40,780 bases of DNA from Thermococcus sp. (lineage in GTDB: Archaea; Methanobacteriota_B; Thermococci; Thermococcales; Thermococcaceae), in NCBI RefSeq assembly GCF_015521605.1, contig NZ_WANV01000010.1, positions 1 through 40,780 on the forward strand. Direction: 5' to 3'. The notes under the pieces are model-generated. The model made no database searches, was not told the origin of the DNA, and saw only the letters and a program-made list of their open reading frames with translations. A program made the translations under genes and the position numbers. Positions 7,284 through 15,133 of this stretch are shown piece by piece. Positions within the stretch are counted from its first letter, which is position 1. Every line of letters begins with the position of its first letter.

Positions 7284-8018
7284 TCAATCCTCCCTTATCA
7301 CGATCTCTATCCTCTTCCCCTCGCGGTAGCCCTTCATGCTCGACAGCATGCCCCTTATCGTCTTCTCAACCAGCTCCTGCACCCAGTCCTTCATGGGCAG
7401 GACCTGTCCGTCTATCTTTACCGTGACTTTCGGCTTTGAGCTGAGGACGACGCAGTCCTTGAGCGTCTTCTCGCCGCTCACTATCATTTCCGCCATCTCG
7501 GCGCACTTGAATCCGCACATGCCGCAGTCTATGTTGGGCAGCATGAATGCTCTTCTCTCCACGAGGTCGGCGAGCTTCTCGGGCTCTTTAGTCGCGTCTA
7601 TAACGGGCAACCCGTCTATCTCCTCAACGCCGGTTGAGGCTATAACCCCGCTCACGGCCATAGCAAGGCCATCGTTGAGCTCCCTAACGTCCTCCTCTTT
7701 CCTCGCGCATATGACCTTGGGGACGTGTTTTATCGACTTGAACCCCTCAAGCAGGAGGAAGTCAGCGCTGACCATGGAGAAGAGGGCGTTGATGTCCTTG
7801 GCTTTGAAGAGGAGCGCATCGGTGTCGTGGGCGCGAACCACAACGGTGTCCGCAATCCGCGAGAACCTCCAGGTGTCGCTCCCCTCCCGATCAAAATCTG
7901 CGTGCATGCTCTTCGCTATGGCAACGCGGTAGCCCCTCTCCTTCAGCACCCGGGAAACCGCCTCAACAGCGGTCGTTTTCCCGCTCTTCTTGAAGCCCAC
8001 AAAGGCAACCGCCTTCAT
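7284..8018 (-). CDS. mobB: MobB-type GTPase for molybdo/tungstopterin cofactor assembly, with cysteine-rich C-terminus
   Basis: 244 residues from ATG 8018 (GGGGTGG just upstream; a GTG two codons earlier is possible). The P-loop GFKKSGKTT is at residues 8-16 and the later D-x-x-x-x-EGF segment is typical of MobB. The C-terminal 85 residues contain CGMCGFKC plus a following Cys, a cluster that could hold an Fe-S centre or zinc. MobB proteins bind GTP and assist guanylation of the pterin cofactor; Thermococcales use tungstopterin oxidoreductases. It is probably co-transcribed with the Sm-like gene 9 bases upstream. Confidence 0.85.
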   Translation of the reverse strand: MKAVAFVGFKKSGKTTAVEAVSRVLKERGYRVAIAKSMHADFDREGSDTWRFSRIADTVVVRAHDTDALLFKAKDINALFSMVSADFLLLEGFKSIKHVPKVICARKEEDVRELNDGLAMAVSGVIASTGVEEIDGLPVIDATKEPEKLADLVERRAFMLPNIDCGMCGFKCAEMAEMIVSGEKTLKDCVVLSSKPKVTVKIDGQVLPMKDWVQELVEKTIRGMLSSMKGYREGKRIEIVIRED

Positions 8019-8027
8019 ATCCACCCC

Positions 8028-8243
8028 TCACAGAAGCATTATCCAGTTCATGTCCTCTATCTTGACTATCAGCGCCTTTGCCTTGTTTCCGGCTATGTCG
8101 GAGACGTCACGGATGAGTATGACCTCCTCGTCGAAGTCTTCAAGGATTCCGGTAAATGAGTGCTCGTTGCTAACCGCCAGAGCCACCCTTTTACCTTTCC
8201 ACGCCTCAAGGGTCCTGTCCAGCAGGTACTGCTTCTCCCCCAT
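8028..8243 (-). CDS. Sm-like (LSm/Hfq fold) small protein
   Basis: 71 residues. The ATG at 8243 follows GGGGGTGAGAGG, a better start than the upstream GTG. The core fits the Sm1/Sm2 pattern: LEAWKGKRVALAVSNEHSFT with GILEDFDEEVILI, then KALIVKIEDMNWIML. It differs from canonical archaeal SmAP1 at the RNA-binding loop, where no clear hMN triad is seen. It may be an oligomeric RNA-binding or scaffold protein. Operon with MobB. Confidence 0.65.
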   Translation of the reverse strand: MGEKQYLLDRTLEAWKGKRVALAVSNEHSFTGILEDFDEEVILIRDVSDIAGNKAKALIVKIEDMNWIMLL

Positions 8244-8267
8244 CCTCTCACCCCCAGAAACCAAAAA

Positions 8268-8276
8268 CCTATAAGG
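8268..8276. promoter_or_regulatory. Shared TATA box, CCTATAAGG
   Basis: The near-palindrome reads CCTTATAGG on the opposite strand. Its centre is 29 bases from the Sm-like start (8243) and 35 from the plus-strand start (8307), suitable for both. No other TATA-like element lies in the 63-base gap. Confidence 0.55.
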
Positions 8277-8306
8277 CTTTTAACCGTTTCCGGTTCCGGT
8301 GATAGA

Positions 8307-9134
8307 ATGAGGTTCGTCACGAAGAACGAGGCGGTAAGAAAGTCGTTTCTCGAAGACCTGAGAAAGGAAGGTATCAAGTTCGAGCTTCATGAGAGACTCG
8401 GCTACGAGGCCTTTGTGGGCTACCTGCTTGAGGGAACGCTTGAAGAGATAAGCGCGCAGATAAATGTTATCGAGGGTGCTGACAGGGAGGCCCTCAAGGA
8501 GGGATTCCTCTCGTTCAAGGAGAGCCTTAACCACATCCTGGAGCACATCAAGGTCGGTGAGAGGTTCGAGACCCTGATTCAGGAGGGGCCGTGGGTTGCA
8601 GAGCTCCTCGACCAGCTGACCAGGAACGGAGCGGTCGAGTACAGCGACGGAGTTATCAGGCTGAAGGAAGGGGTCGACGTTACAAAGCTCCATTTTGAGT
8701 TCAAGTTCCCGTTCAACCTCGTCCACAGTCCAGAAAGCGCGGAGAGAATCGCCAAGCAGTTTGCCTTCACGGACCTCACCATGGAATACGAGTTTGAGAT
8801 ACTGGAGCTGGACATAGCCAAGATAAACGCCCTCGGAAAGATAGCATCGCGCTACTTCCCGGAGGACTACCTGCTGAGGGTGTACTTTGCACTGATAGGC
8901 CGCTCGATACTGGCGGGGGAGATACTCAAAGCCCTCGGCAGTGACAGGGTCCCAGAGGAGGAGCTGGTTAAGGGATTCGTCAGGGTGGCGCCAATATCGA
9001 TACCCACAGAAAAGGGAACCCTCGTGATCAACTACTCCCAGAAGGCCGTTGAAGAAGTCCTGCGCTTCCTCAAGAGGGCCGGCTACGTCGAGATTAAAGC
9101 CGGAAAGGTCAAGAAGCTCAGGGATCTGGTGTGA
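8307..9134 (+). CDS. Conserved hypothetical protein with probable C-terminal winged helix
   Basis: 275 residues; ATG 8307 follows CCGGTGATAG. The sequence is mostly helical and acidic in the first 110 residues (LEEISAQINVIEGADREALK). The last 80 residues resemble a winged helix: RSILAGEILKALGSDRVPEE, followed by a strand-rich end (GTLVINYSQKAVEEVLRFLK, then GYVEIKAGKVKKL). No enzyme motif is recognised. The 3' end overlaps the convergent mptE gene by 17 bases. Confidence 0.75.
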   Translation: MRFVTKNEAVRKSFLEDLRKEGIKFELHERLGYEAFVGYLLEGTLEEISAQINVIEGADREALKEGFLSFKESLNHILEHIKVGERFETLIQEGPWVAELLDQLTRNGAVEYSDGVIRLKEGVDVTKLHFEFKFPFNLVHSPESAERIAKQFAFTDLTMEYEFEILELDIAKINALGKIASRYFPEDYLLRVYFALIGRSILAGEILKALGSDRVPEEELVKGFVRVAPISIPTEKGTLVINYSQKAVEEVLRFLKRAGYVEIKAGKVKKLRDLV

Positions 9135-9825
9135 GGTACACTATCCTCGCCCTCCCCTTCTTTTTCAGCCAATCCAGCAGTTCCATCGCGAACTCAAACT
9201 TCTTCCTCTTGCTCTCCCAGACCGGGGAGTGCTCCTTCAGTCCCGGCTTGCTCCACCTGCCCACGACCTGACCGAAGTCAAAGCCAACCAGGACGATTTC
9301 TCTCGCCCCCATCTCCTCGGCCAGAAAAGCCGCCCTGTCACCGTCGGTAAAGCCCCCGAAGTTGTAAACGATGTCCAGAGGCTCCGTCTGACATGTTCCG
9401 AGAATCCGCGAAAACATCGGGACGTAAACGGCCATCTTCTCCACGTTGTCCCCGTGGGCGTGGATGGCCATGAAGGAACCTCGATCGTTGGCCAGCTTTA
9501 GGTCCGGGATCCTGCCATCGAGGTCGGTGACTATTATGTCGGGAAGAAGGCCCGCATCGAGGAGTGCAGAGGTCGCCCCGTCGGCCGCTATCAATGTCCC
9601 ATTGGAGAAGTCATGCTTCCCAAGCGCCCTCTCAAGACTTGGACCGCAGCCGAAAACGTAGGCCCTCCTTTCCACAACCGCGGCCAGCTCGTCCTTCAGG
9701 ATGTATTCGTCACCCTCAAGGAGCAGTGCCCTCAACAGCTCGGCTGCCCTGCGGTCTTCCTCAATGGAGTAGCCCATCTCACGGACGATCCTCAGATAGA
9801 ATGGCTTCCACTCCTCCCACTCCAT
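9118..9825 (-). CDS. mptE: MptE-like 6-hydroxymethyl-7,8-dihydropterin pyrophosphokinase
   Basis: 235 residues from ATG 9825 (TGGTGTTGAG upstream). Signature segments are present: GCGPSLE, IAADGATSALLDAGLLPDII, VTDLDG, HAHGDN and FGGFTDGDRAAF. This is the archaeal MptE/DUF115 family, which transfers pyrophosphate from ATP to 6-hydroxymethyl-dihydropterin during pterin (methanopterin- or folate-like) synthesis. It is unrelated in fold to bacterial FolK. A TATA-like GGTTTAAAAGG about 30 bases upstream overlaps the end of the preceding minus-strand gene. Confidence 0.88.
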   Translation of the reverse strand: MEWEEWKPFYLRIVREMGYSIEEDRRAAELLRALLLEGDEYILKDELAAVVERRAYVFGCGPSLERALGKHDFSNGTLIAADGATSALLDAGLLPDIIVTDLDGRIPDLKLANDRGSFMAIHAHGDNVEKMAVYVPMFSRILGTCQTEPLDIVYNFGGFTDGDRAAFLAEEMGAREIVLVGFDFGQVVGRWSKPGLKEHSPVWESKRKKFEFAMELLDWLKKKGRARIVYLTPDP

Positions 9826-9857
9826 CTCAACACCAGCCAATGGTGGGTAGACACCTT

Positions 9858-10319
9858 TTAAACCCTTCTCAGCTTTTCGCCTATCCTCAGCATCTCCCTC
9901 CACTGTCTCCCCGGCCAGTAGACTTGACCGCAGTTTTCGCAGACGTAGAACTCATCGTATTTCTGATAGACGCTCTCTGGAACTCTCCCCCTGAGGTCGT
10001 CCTTGGGGACCGGCCGGATGGGGCCGTTACACTTCGGACATCGGGCATGGGCAGGAAACAGTTCCTCAAACTCAAGGCCACGCTTCTTGAGCTCCCCTAC
10101 CTGTCCCTCAAGGGAGTTTGAGCTCAGCGCGATCACCTCCACGCCAAGCCTCCTGGCTCTCGCGGCAAGGCCTGAATCCCTGGTGAGGAGAACCCGGTTC
10201 TCAGCCAGGGCGATCCTGAGTATCTCATCGTCGTCCTCAACGCCGTAGAGCGTGTCGTAGCCGTACAGCCTGAGCCACCTCGCGAGCCGGCCGAGCATCA
10301 TATCGGCGATGAACCTCAT
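9858..10319 (-). CDS. Mut7-C PIN-like RNase domain protein with zinc ribbon
   Basis: 153 residues starting at ATG 10319, about 25 bases from the TATA centre and so probably leaderless. The N-terminal Mut7-C (DUF82) PIN-like domain has FIADMMLGRLARWLRLYGYD and LLTRDSGLAARA with acidic residues near 6 and in TRDS. The C-terminal zinc ribbon has CPKCNGPI and CENCGQVYWPG. The domain pair is typical of archaeal Mut7-C proteins, considered RNA nucleases by homology to the C-terminus of Mut-7. Divergent from the PhnP-like gene. Confidence 0.85.
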   Translation of the reverse strand: MRFIADMMLGRLARWLRLYGYDTLYGVEDDDEILRIALAENRVLLTRDSGLAARARRLGVEVIALSSNSLEGQVGELKKRGLEFEELFPAHARCPKCNGPIRPVPKDDLRGRVPESVYQKYDEFYVCENCGQVYWPGRQWREMLRIGEKLRRV

Positions 10320-10339
10320 GTTCGAGGGTAGGCGGCAAT

Positions 10340-10349
10340 CCTTATAAGG
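10340..10349. promoter_or_regulatory. Perfectly palindromic shared TATA box CCTTATAAGG
   Basis: A 10-bp perfect palindrome, the only TATA candidate pointing left. Its centre (10344.5) is 25 bases from the Mut7-C start at 10319 and 40 bases from the hydrolase start at 10384, which has GGTGGTGGG in its leader. A weaker AACTATTTTA follows for the plus strand. Confidence 0.6.
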
Positions 10350-10383
10350 GAAACTATTTTACAGCCATAAAACGGTGGTGGGA

Positions 10384-11133
10384 ATGCTCGTCTACTTCAT
10401 CGGCACAGGCGGGAGCGAGGGGATTCCGGCACACCTCTGCACCTGCTCGACCTGCAACGAGGCGAGAAAGCTCGGCTTTGCCCAGAGGCTGCCCTCAACG
10501 CTCGCAATAATAACCGATAACCGGAAGGCGGTTCTCTTCGACGTCGGGACGGACATAAGGGACTTCCTCAACGTTCCGCTGGAGGCCATCTTTCTGACCC
10601 ACTGGCACCACGACCACATCTACGGCCTCTACAAGCTTAGATGGACGGCGCTGGAAACACCGCTCTACGCGCCGGAGGGGCACGCCGACGCCCTGATCCT
10701 GCGGGAACCCAAGAACCTCCAGCCGAGAACGATAAAACCGGGGGACACCGTTGAGCTGGACACGCTTAAAATCACCGCGTTCCGTCTCAACCATCAGGTC
10801 GAGACCCTCGGGTACCTCATAGAGGAGGACGGGAAGAGCGTGGCTTTGCTCTACGACACGAAAGGCCTCCCTGAGGAGACGGGGGAGTTTCTGAAAGAGA
10901 AGGCCCCGCTAAGGCTCGCCATCGTTGATGCTACATACCCCCCTGGAACCGATGACCCCTATCACAACAACGTTGATGAGGCGGCGGAGATTGGGCTCAG
11001 GCTCGCCGAGAGAACCGTTTTAAGCCACATCTCCCACAAGAACCTGCCGTTCCTTGAGCTGACCGGGTACGTGAGGAGGAGGTGGGGGAACAGGGTTCTC
11101 GTCGCCTACGACGGAATGGTGTTCTACGTCTAA
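10384..11133 (+). CDS. PhnP-like MBL-fold phosphodiesterase/hydrolase
   Basis: 249 residues from ATG 10384. The N-terminus GTGGSEGIPAHLCTCSTC carries the structural zinc cysteines characteristic of the PhnP branch. The catalytic dinuclear site is LTHWHHDHIYG (about residues 76-86), with VDATYPPG and HISHKN providing later ligands. PhnP-type enzymes hydrolyse cyclic or nucleotide phosphodiesters. There is no C-P lyase operon here, so the physiological substrate is open. Next gene on the same strand starts 41 bases later with its own TATA. Confidence 0.82.
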   Translation: MLVYFIGTGGSEGIPAHLCTCSTCNEARKLGFAQRLPSTLAIITDNRKAVLFDVGTDIRDFLNVPLEAIFLTHWHHDHIYGLYKLRWTALETPLYAPEGHADALILREPKNLQPRTIKPGDTVELDTLKITAFRLNHQVETLGYLIEEDGKSVALLYDTKGLPEETGEFLKEKAPLRLAIVDATYPPGTDDPYHNNVDEAAEIGLRLAERTVLSHISHKNLPFLELTGYVRRRWGNRVLVAYDGMVFYV

Positions 11134-11174
11134 ACGTTTTTATCCGTTCCCGCCCAAAAGAAACCGGTGATGCC

Positions 11175-11738
11175 ATGCGTGTTCTTGAGCTGGCGAAGAG
11201 GAGGAAGACCGTGAGGGAATTCCTCCCGGACAAGCCGCCGAAGGATGACATCCTGAAGGCGATAAAGGCCGCGAAGGAAGCCCCATCCGGAATGAATGCC
11301 CAGCCATGGAAGTTCGTAGTCATCGATGACGACTGGCTGAAGGGGAAGATAAGGGAGCTCTGCGAGAGGGAGGAGGAGAAGTTCTACTCAAGGACGAAGG
11401 GCGACCTGATGGCATGGCTGAACGCCAAGGGATTCAAGCCCGAAAAGCCCTTCCTCAGCGAGGCCCCCTACCTAATCCTCGTCTTCGGGCACACGAAGGC
11501 ACCCTACTGGCTTCAGTCAACGTGGATAGCGGTCGGCTACCTCCTCCTTGCGCTCGAAGAGCTCGGCCTTGGAACCGTGACGTACACTCCTCCGAACCCG
11601 AAACCGATAGAGGAGCTGTTAAACGCACCAGCGGACTACAAGCTCCAGACGATTCTGCCCGTTGGCTATCCCGCAGACCCCAAGCCAAAGTACGATAGGA
11701 GGAAGCTCGAAGATGTGGTGAGCTTCAACGGCCTCTAA
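11175..11738 (+). CDS. Nitroreductase-family FMN oxidoreductase
   Basis: 187 residues from ATG 11175, preceded by CCGGTGATGCC. RRKTVREF (about 9-16) and SGMNAQPWKFVVI contact FMN in this family, and the C-terminal GLGTVTYTPP with VGYPADPKPKYDRR is also typical. The proteins are FMN-dependent NAD(P)H oxidoreductases with varied substrates (quinones, flavins, nitro compounds). A TATA (AACGTTTTTATCC) lies about 30 bases upstream. The stop overlaps the convergent proC stop by 4 bases. Confidence 0.88.
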   Translation: MRVLELAKRRKTVREFLPDKPPKDDILKAIKAAKEAPSGMNAQPWKFVVIDDDWLKGKIRELCEREEEKFYSRTKGDLMAWLNAKGFKPEKPFLSEAPYLILVFGHTKAPYWLQSTWIAVGYLLLALEELGLGTVTYTPPNPKPIEELLNAPADYKLQTILPVGYPADPKPKYDRRKLEDVVSFNGL

Positions 11739-12514
11739 ACCTTTCTGGAGAGCAGCCTGGATTTTTTTGAGGCTGTATCGATGGCCTTCATAACGGCCGT
11801 CCTTATTCTGCCCTCCTCCAGCTCAAAGACACCGTCTATAGTTGTCCCTCCCGGAGTTATCACCCACTCCCTCACCTCAGCCGGATGCTCCTCAGTTTTC
11901 ATCAGGAGCTTTGCGGTCCCCAGGAGTGTCTGGAGGGCTGCCTTGGTGGCGACTTCCCTTGGGAGGCCCACTCTAAGGCCGCCGTAGACCATAGCCTCCA
12001 GGAACACCGTCACGTACGCGGGCCCGGAACCGCTTAATCCCGTTATCCCGTCCAGGTATTCCTCGTCCACTCTCACACAGTCCCCAAACGTCCCAAGGAT
12101 GCCCTCGATGGTTTCTATGTCCCCATCACCGTCCAGCCACGTGGCGTATGCCGTGAATGACTCCTTAACAAGCACCGCTATGTTGGGCATGGCCCTCACA
12201 AACCGGGCACTGGCTGCCCTGCTCAGCTCCGCCAGGGATACCCCCGCAACCACGGAGATCACGAGCTTGTTTCCCACAGCCTCCTTTATTTCCTCAAGAA
12301 CCACCCGGGCCTTCCCGGGCTTCACCGCCAGAATGACGACGTCCGCCCATTCCGCGGCCTTTCTGTTGTCATCCGTGAGCGTCACGCCGAACTCTTCAAG
12401 GTATTTAGCCCGTTCAATGTGCCTCCTCGTCGCGGTTACCTCGTGTCCTTCCTCCGCGAGGGCCCGGGCTATGGCGCCCCCTATCATTCCCGCACCGATT
12501 ACTGCGATCCTCAC
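11735..12514 (-). CDS. proC: Pyrroline-5-carboxylate reductase
   Basis: 259 residues from GTG 12514, chosen because GGAGGTGGTATC stands directly before it; an upstream in-frame ATG (12529) would remove that spacing. The Rossmann motif AVIGAGMIGGAIARAL is N-terminal, VKPGKARVVLEEI and VVAGVSL are in the middle, and the family signature GLSGSGPAYV is at about 160-170. It reduces pyrroline-5-carboxylate to proline with NAD(P)H. It is preceded by about 137 non-coding bases. Confidence 0.92.
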   Translation of the reverse strand: MRIAVIGAGMIGGAIARALAEEGHEVTATRRHIERAKYLEEFGVTLTDDNRKAAEWADVVILAVKPGKARVVLEEIKEAVGNKLVISVVAGVSLAELSRAASARFVRAMPNIAVLVKESFTAYATWLDGDGDIETIEGILGTFGDCVRVDEEYLDGITGLSGSGPAYVTVFLEAMVYGGLRVGLPREVATKAALQTLLGTAKLLMKTEEHPAEVREWVITPGGTTIDGVFELEEGRIRTAVMKAIDTASKKSRLLSRKV

Positions 12515-12650
12515 GATACCACCTCCCATCCCGAGTGCGATCTCAATCGCTGACCCTACCCCTGGGACGGGCATGAAGATAAAGCTATTCCAAGCTCCTT
12601 TGCAGTATTGACAAAAATGGACAAAAATTGCGAGATGCTTTGTCACAAAT

Positions 12651-13097
12651 TCAAAATAGTGTCCCCTCAAGCTTCCTCAGAACCCCCATCTGCTCCTCAA
12701 CCTCAACAGCACCGGGTCTCAGCCGCCGAACCTTCAAGAGGGCATCCCTCAGAGGGACGCCTTCCGAGTACATCACCCATGCAACCGCCACCGTCCCGCT
12801 CCTCCCGAGGCCACCCATGCAGTGAATCAGAACCTTTTTGCCCTCCCCAACCCTCGCCTCGATCCAACGAAGGATTTTGAGGAGCTGCTCAAGACTCGGC
12901 GCGGTGAAGTCTTCTATTGGGCTGTGGAGAACCTCAACGCCCCGTTTCTGCCATTCATCCAGGCTGTATGGAAGTTCAAACTCCTCAACGAGTACCACAA
13001 CCGCATCGAAGGTTTTGGCAACTTCGTCTATTTCCCTCCGCGTTGGCATCCGGGAGAAGGCAACGTTACCGTCAACGAATCTGGCCGAGCGCCACAT
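12651..13097 (-). CDS. Dual-specificity protein phosphatase
   Basis: 148 residues from ATG 13097 with GGGTGGTAGC before it. The active-site loop is HCMGGLGRSG, the HCx5R(S/T) signature with nucleophilic Cys and phosphate-binding Arg. The general-acid Asp is probably in PIEDFTAP. It matches small archaeal cysteine phosphatases such as Tk-PTP, which act on phospho-Tyr and phospho-Ser. A TATA-like GTTTATCTAA (minus strand, about 13125-13136) is suitably placed. Confidence 0.9.
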   Translation of the reverse strand: MWRSARFVDGNVAFSRMPTRREIDEVAKTFDAVVVLVEEFELPYSLDEWQKRGVEVLHSPIEDFTAPSLEQLLKILRWIEARVGEGKKVLIHCMGGLGRSGTVAVAWVMYSEGVPLRDALLKVRRLRPGAVEVEEQMGVLRKLEGTLF

Positions 13098-13181
13098 GCT
13101 ACCACCCACGGGCATTCTGGGGCCATTTAGATAAACCTTTTGACAAAGCACCCACTTCAAATGGTCCGATGAACCAAAAGG

Positions 13182-13189
13182 TATTTATG
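13182..13189 (+). promoter_or_regulatory. TATA box of the first DUF2202 gene
   Basis: TATTTATG after AAAAGG, about 50 bases before the start codon, predicts a leader of about 25 bases holding AGAGGTGATGG. Confidence 0.55.
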
Positions 13190-13232
13190 AACCTCAGGTA
13201 AGATTATCAGATAGACAGCAAACACAGAGGTG

Positions 13233-13985
13233 ATGGAAGTGAAGAGGCGCTACGCCCTCTTCGTGATGGTTGTCCTCGTATCGGGAGTTCTCGCCTCAGG
13301 GTGCATTGGAACGAGCGAGACCTCAACGACCTCCACTGAGAGTCCGGTGCCAACGAACACCGTTCCGCTCGTGGCGGACTCAAACGGCAACGTGAACACC
13401 AACGATCTCCAGTCCTACATAGACTCCCTCCCTGCGGAACCGCTGACTGACGCAGAAAAGGAGGGACTCCTGTACATGGTGGAGGAGGAGAAGCTCGCCC
13501 ACGACGTTTACACCAAGCTCTACGAGAAGTGGGGACTCCAGATCTTCGCCAACATCGCCAAGAGCGAAACGACCCACGTTGAATCGGTGAGGATGCTGCT
13601 CAAAAAGTACAACCTGACCGACCCGACCGCCAGTGAGGGCATCGGCGAGTTCCAGAACAAGGAGCTCCAGGCCCTCTACGACCAGCTCATTGAGATGGGC
13701 ATGAAGAGCGAGGTCGATGCGCTCAAGGTCGGCGCGCTGATAGAGGAGACGGACATAAAGGACCTCCAGGAATGGATATCGAAGACGAACAAGATAGACA
13801 TCATAACCGTCTACGAGAACCTCATGATGGGGAGCAGGAACCACCTGAGGTCCTTCGTCGGACAGCTGGAGAACAGAGGGGTGACCTACGAGCCGCAGGT
13901 TCTCCCCAAGGACGAGTATGAGGCGATAATCAACAGCCCGATGGAGACCGGCGGTAGCGGCCAGGGAAACGGCAACAAGCCGTGA
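13233..13985 (+). CDS. DUF2202 ferritin-like lipoprotein (paralogue 1)
   Basis: 250 residues from ATG 13233; GTG 13239 is an alternative with better spacing to GAGGTGATG. The signal peptide ends in the lipobox SGVLASGCIG, so the mature protein begins with a lipidated Cys on the outer membrane face. A Thr/Ser-rich linker (TSETSTTSTESPVPTNT) leads to the DUF2202 domain (about residues 70-240). EEEKLAHDVY and SETTHVESV supply the Glu and His residues used as metal ligands in ferritin-like four-helix folds. Close relative of 16599-17357, ending in the same YEPQVLPKDEYEAIINSPME-type tail. The redox or metal role is inference. Confidence 0.85.
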   Translation: MEVKRRYALFVMVVLVSGVLASGCIGTSETSTTSTESPVPTNTVPLVADSNGNVNTNDLQSYIDSLPAEPLTDAEKEGLLYMVEEEKLAHDVYTKLYEKWGLQIFANIAKSETTHVESVRMLLKKYNLTDPTASEGIGEFQNKELQALYDQLIEMGMKSEVDALKVGALIEETDIKDLQEWISKTNKIDIITVYENLMMGSRNHLRSFVGQLENRGVTYEPQVLPKDEYEAIINSPMETGGSGQGNGNKP

Positions 13986-13989
13986 AGTC

Positions 13990-14008
13990 TTTTTCTCCTT
14001 TGTTTTTT
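13990..14008 (+). terminator. T-rich terminator after the DUF2202 gene
   Basis: Runs of five T (13990-13994) and six T (14003-14008) start 5 bases after the stop codon, the usual form of archaeal intrinsic termination. Confidence 0.6.
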
Positions 14009-14079
14009 GTTGTTAAATTCTCAAAGCGGGAATTTACGAAGAAAATATGAAAAAATCTACAAATAACGGGTGATGGCCT

Positions 14080-14874
14080 GTGGAGCGCAGGGTGATGGTA
14101 GCCTTTGTGATATGCGCACTCCTAACGGCGTTGCCCTTCGCCGTCAGAACCGCCGAGAAAAACCTCGGCACCGAAGGCCCCTTATCTCTTCAGCCTCAGA
14201 ACGAAAGCATAGTCTCAAACGGCGTCTATTACATCGGCTCAGCTGTTTCACACGAAGGTTCAGACCTTCTCTGTGTTGTTCCGGCCAAGGCCTACGTGCC
14301 TGAGGTTGGAACGGAGGTTACAATCAACGTCACCGTTAAGTTCAAGCATGCCCAACCCTGCCAATACTCGGACTGGAAGATAACAACGGAAAATCCCACA
14401 AACGTTGAGATCGTCGGGGAAAGCGAAACCAAGCTCTCCGACCCGTATACGGCGTTTAAGCAGTACACCGTCAAGGTTCTCGGGAACGGAACACTCGACG
14501 TCGTGTTCAAATACGGGAGCGGATGCCCCTACGGCAGCGAGGAGCGGGTAACGGTTCACTTCTACGTGGGGGTACCGTCGGAGGAAGAGGTCGCCAACAC
14601 TTCAACTCAAATCCCAGAGCTCAACGCGACCGAGAAAGTGATAACTGGAACCATCGAGGAGGTAAACACCGCAGGACGCTACATAGAAGTCAATTCAACC
14701 AAGGTTTTCATCAGGGGAAAGTGGACGGACGACGAAGGCAAAGAATACACGTGGCGGGATATGCTCTTCATTCTCAAAGTCGGAGAAAAAGTCGAGGTAA
14801 CAGCTACATACGAGGACGGTGAACCGAATGCCTATGAGATAAAGATCAACGGCAAGACGTTTGTCAAGGGGTGA
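14080..14874 (+). CDS. Secreted or membrane-anchored hypothetical protein with two conserved cysteine pairs
   Basis: 264 residues, starting at GTG 14080 with GGGTGATG 6 bases upstream. One N-terminal hydrophobic segment (VMVAFVICALLTALPFAV) serves as signal or anchor. Residues about 60-165 are an extracellular beta-rich domain with Cys in DLLCVVPAKA, QPCQYSDW and GSGCPYGSEE and many N-x-S/T sites. The last 75 residues (KVITGTIEEVNTAGRYIEVN and following) resemble a small OB-like barrel. It overlaps functionally with the next gene, 4 bases downstream, whose ribosome-binding site lies in its stop region. No known family named. Confidence 0.7.
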   Translation: MERRVMVAFVICALLTALPFAVRTAEKNLGTEGPLSLQPQNESIVSNGVYYIGSAVSHEGSDLLCVVPAKAYVPEVGTEVTINVTVKFKHAQPCQYSDWKITTENPTNVEIVGESETKLSDPYTAFKQYTVKVLGNGTLDVVFKYGSGCPYGSEERVTVHFYVGVPSEEEVANTSTQIPELNATEKVITGTIEEVNTAGRYIEVNSTKVFIRGKWTDDEGKEYTWRDMLFILKVGEKVEVTATYEDGEPNAYEIKINGKTFVKG

Positions 14875-14878
14875 TCGG

Positions 14879-15121
14879 ATGAGTGCAAAGCTAAGGATGT
14901 GGGTGTCGCTGATACTCTTCGTCCTCTGGCTGATAACGGGCATAAGCGGTGTCTTCCTCCTCATAGGCCCCCTCGCCGCGAGGCTGGGAGTCTCGTTGCC
15001 CGTGTCACTGATGGACACGGTCCATACGTACGTAGGTTTCGCGTTCTTCGGCCTCTCGGTGGTGCACCTTGCCCTCAACTGGCCCGCGATGAAGAGCTAC
15101 TTCCGCAGGCTCGCCCGGTGA
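14879..15121 (+). CDS. Small DUF4405-like membrane protein
   Basis: 80 residues with a near-ideal GGGGTGATCGG before ATG 14879. There are two long membrane helices (about 9-34 and 53-75). His residues in MDTVHTYVGFAFFGLSVVHL are spaced like the haem- or quinone-related histidines of DUF4405 and b-type cytochrome-like proteins. It is translationally coupled to the secreted cysteine protein, so the two may form an envelope redox pair; this is inference. Confidence 0.7.
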   Translation: MSAKLRMWVSLILFVLWLITGISGVFLLIGPLAARLGVSLPVSLMDTVHTYVGFAFFGLSVVHLALNWPAMKSYFRRLAR

Positions 15122-15133
15122 GGAGCGTCGTTT

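Noticed and set aside
12514-12650. Regulatory RNA or small gene in the proC leader
   Set aside because: Only a short repeat (GACAAAAATGGACAAAAATTG-type) and no paired stems or open frame with a ribosome-binding site.
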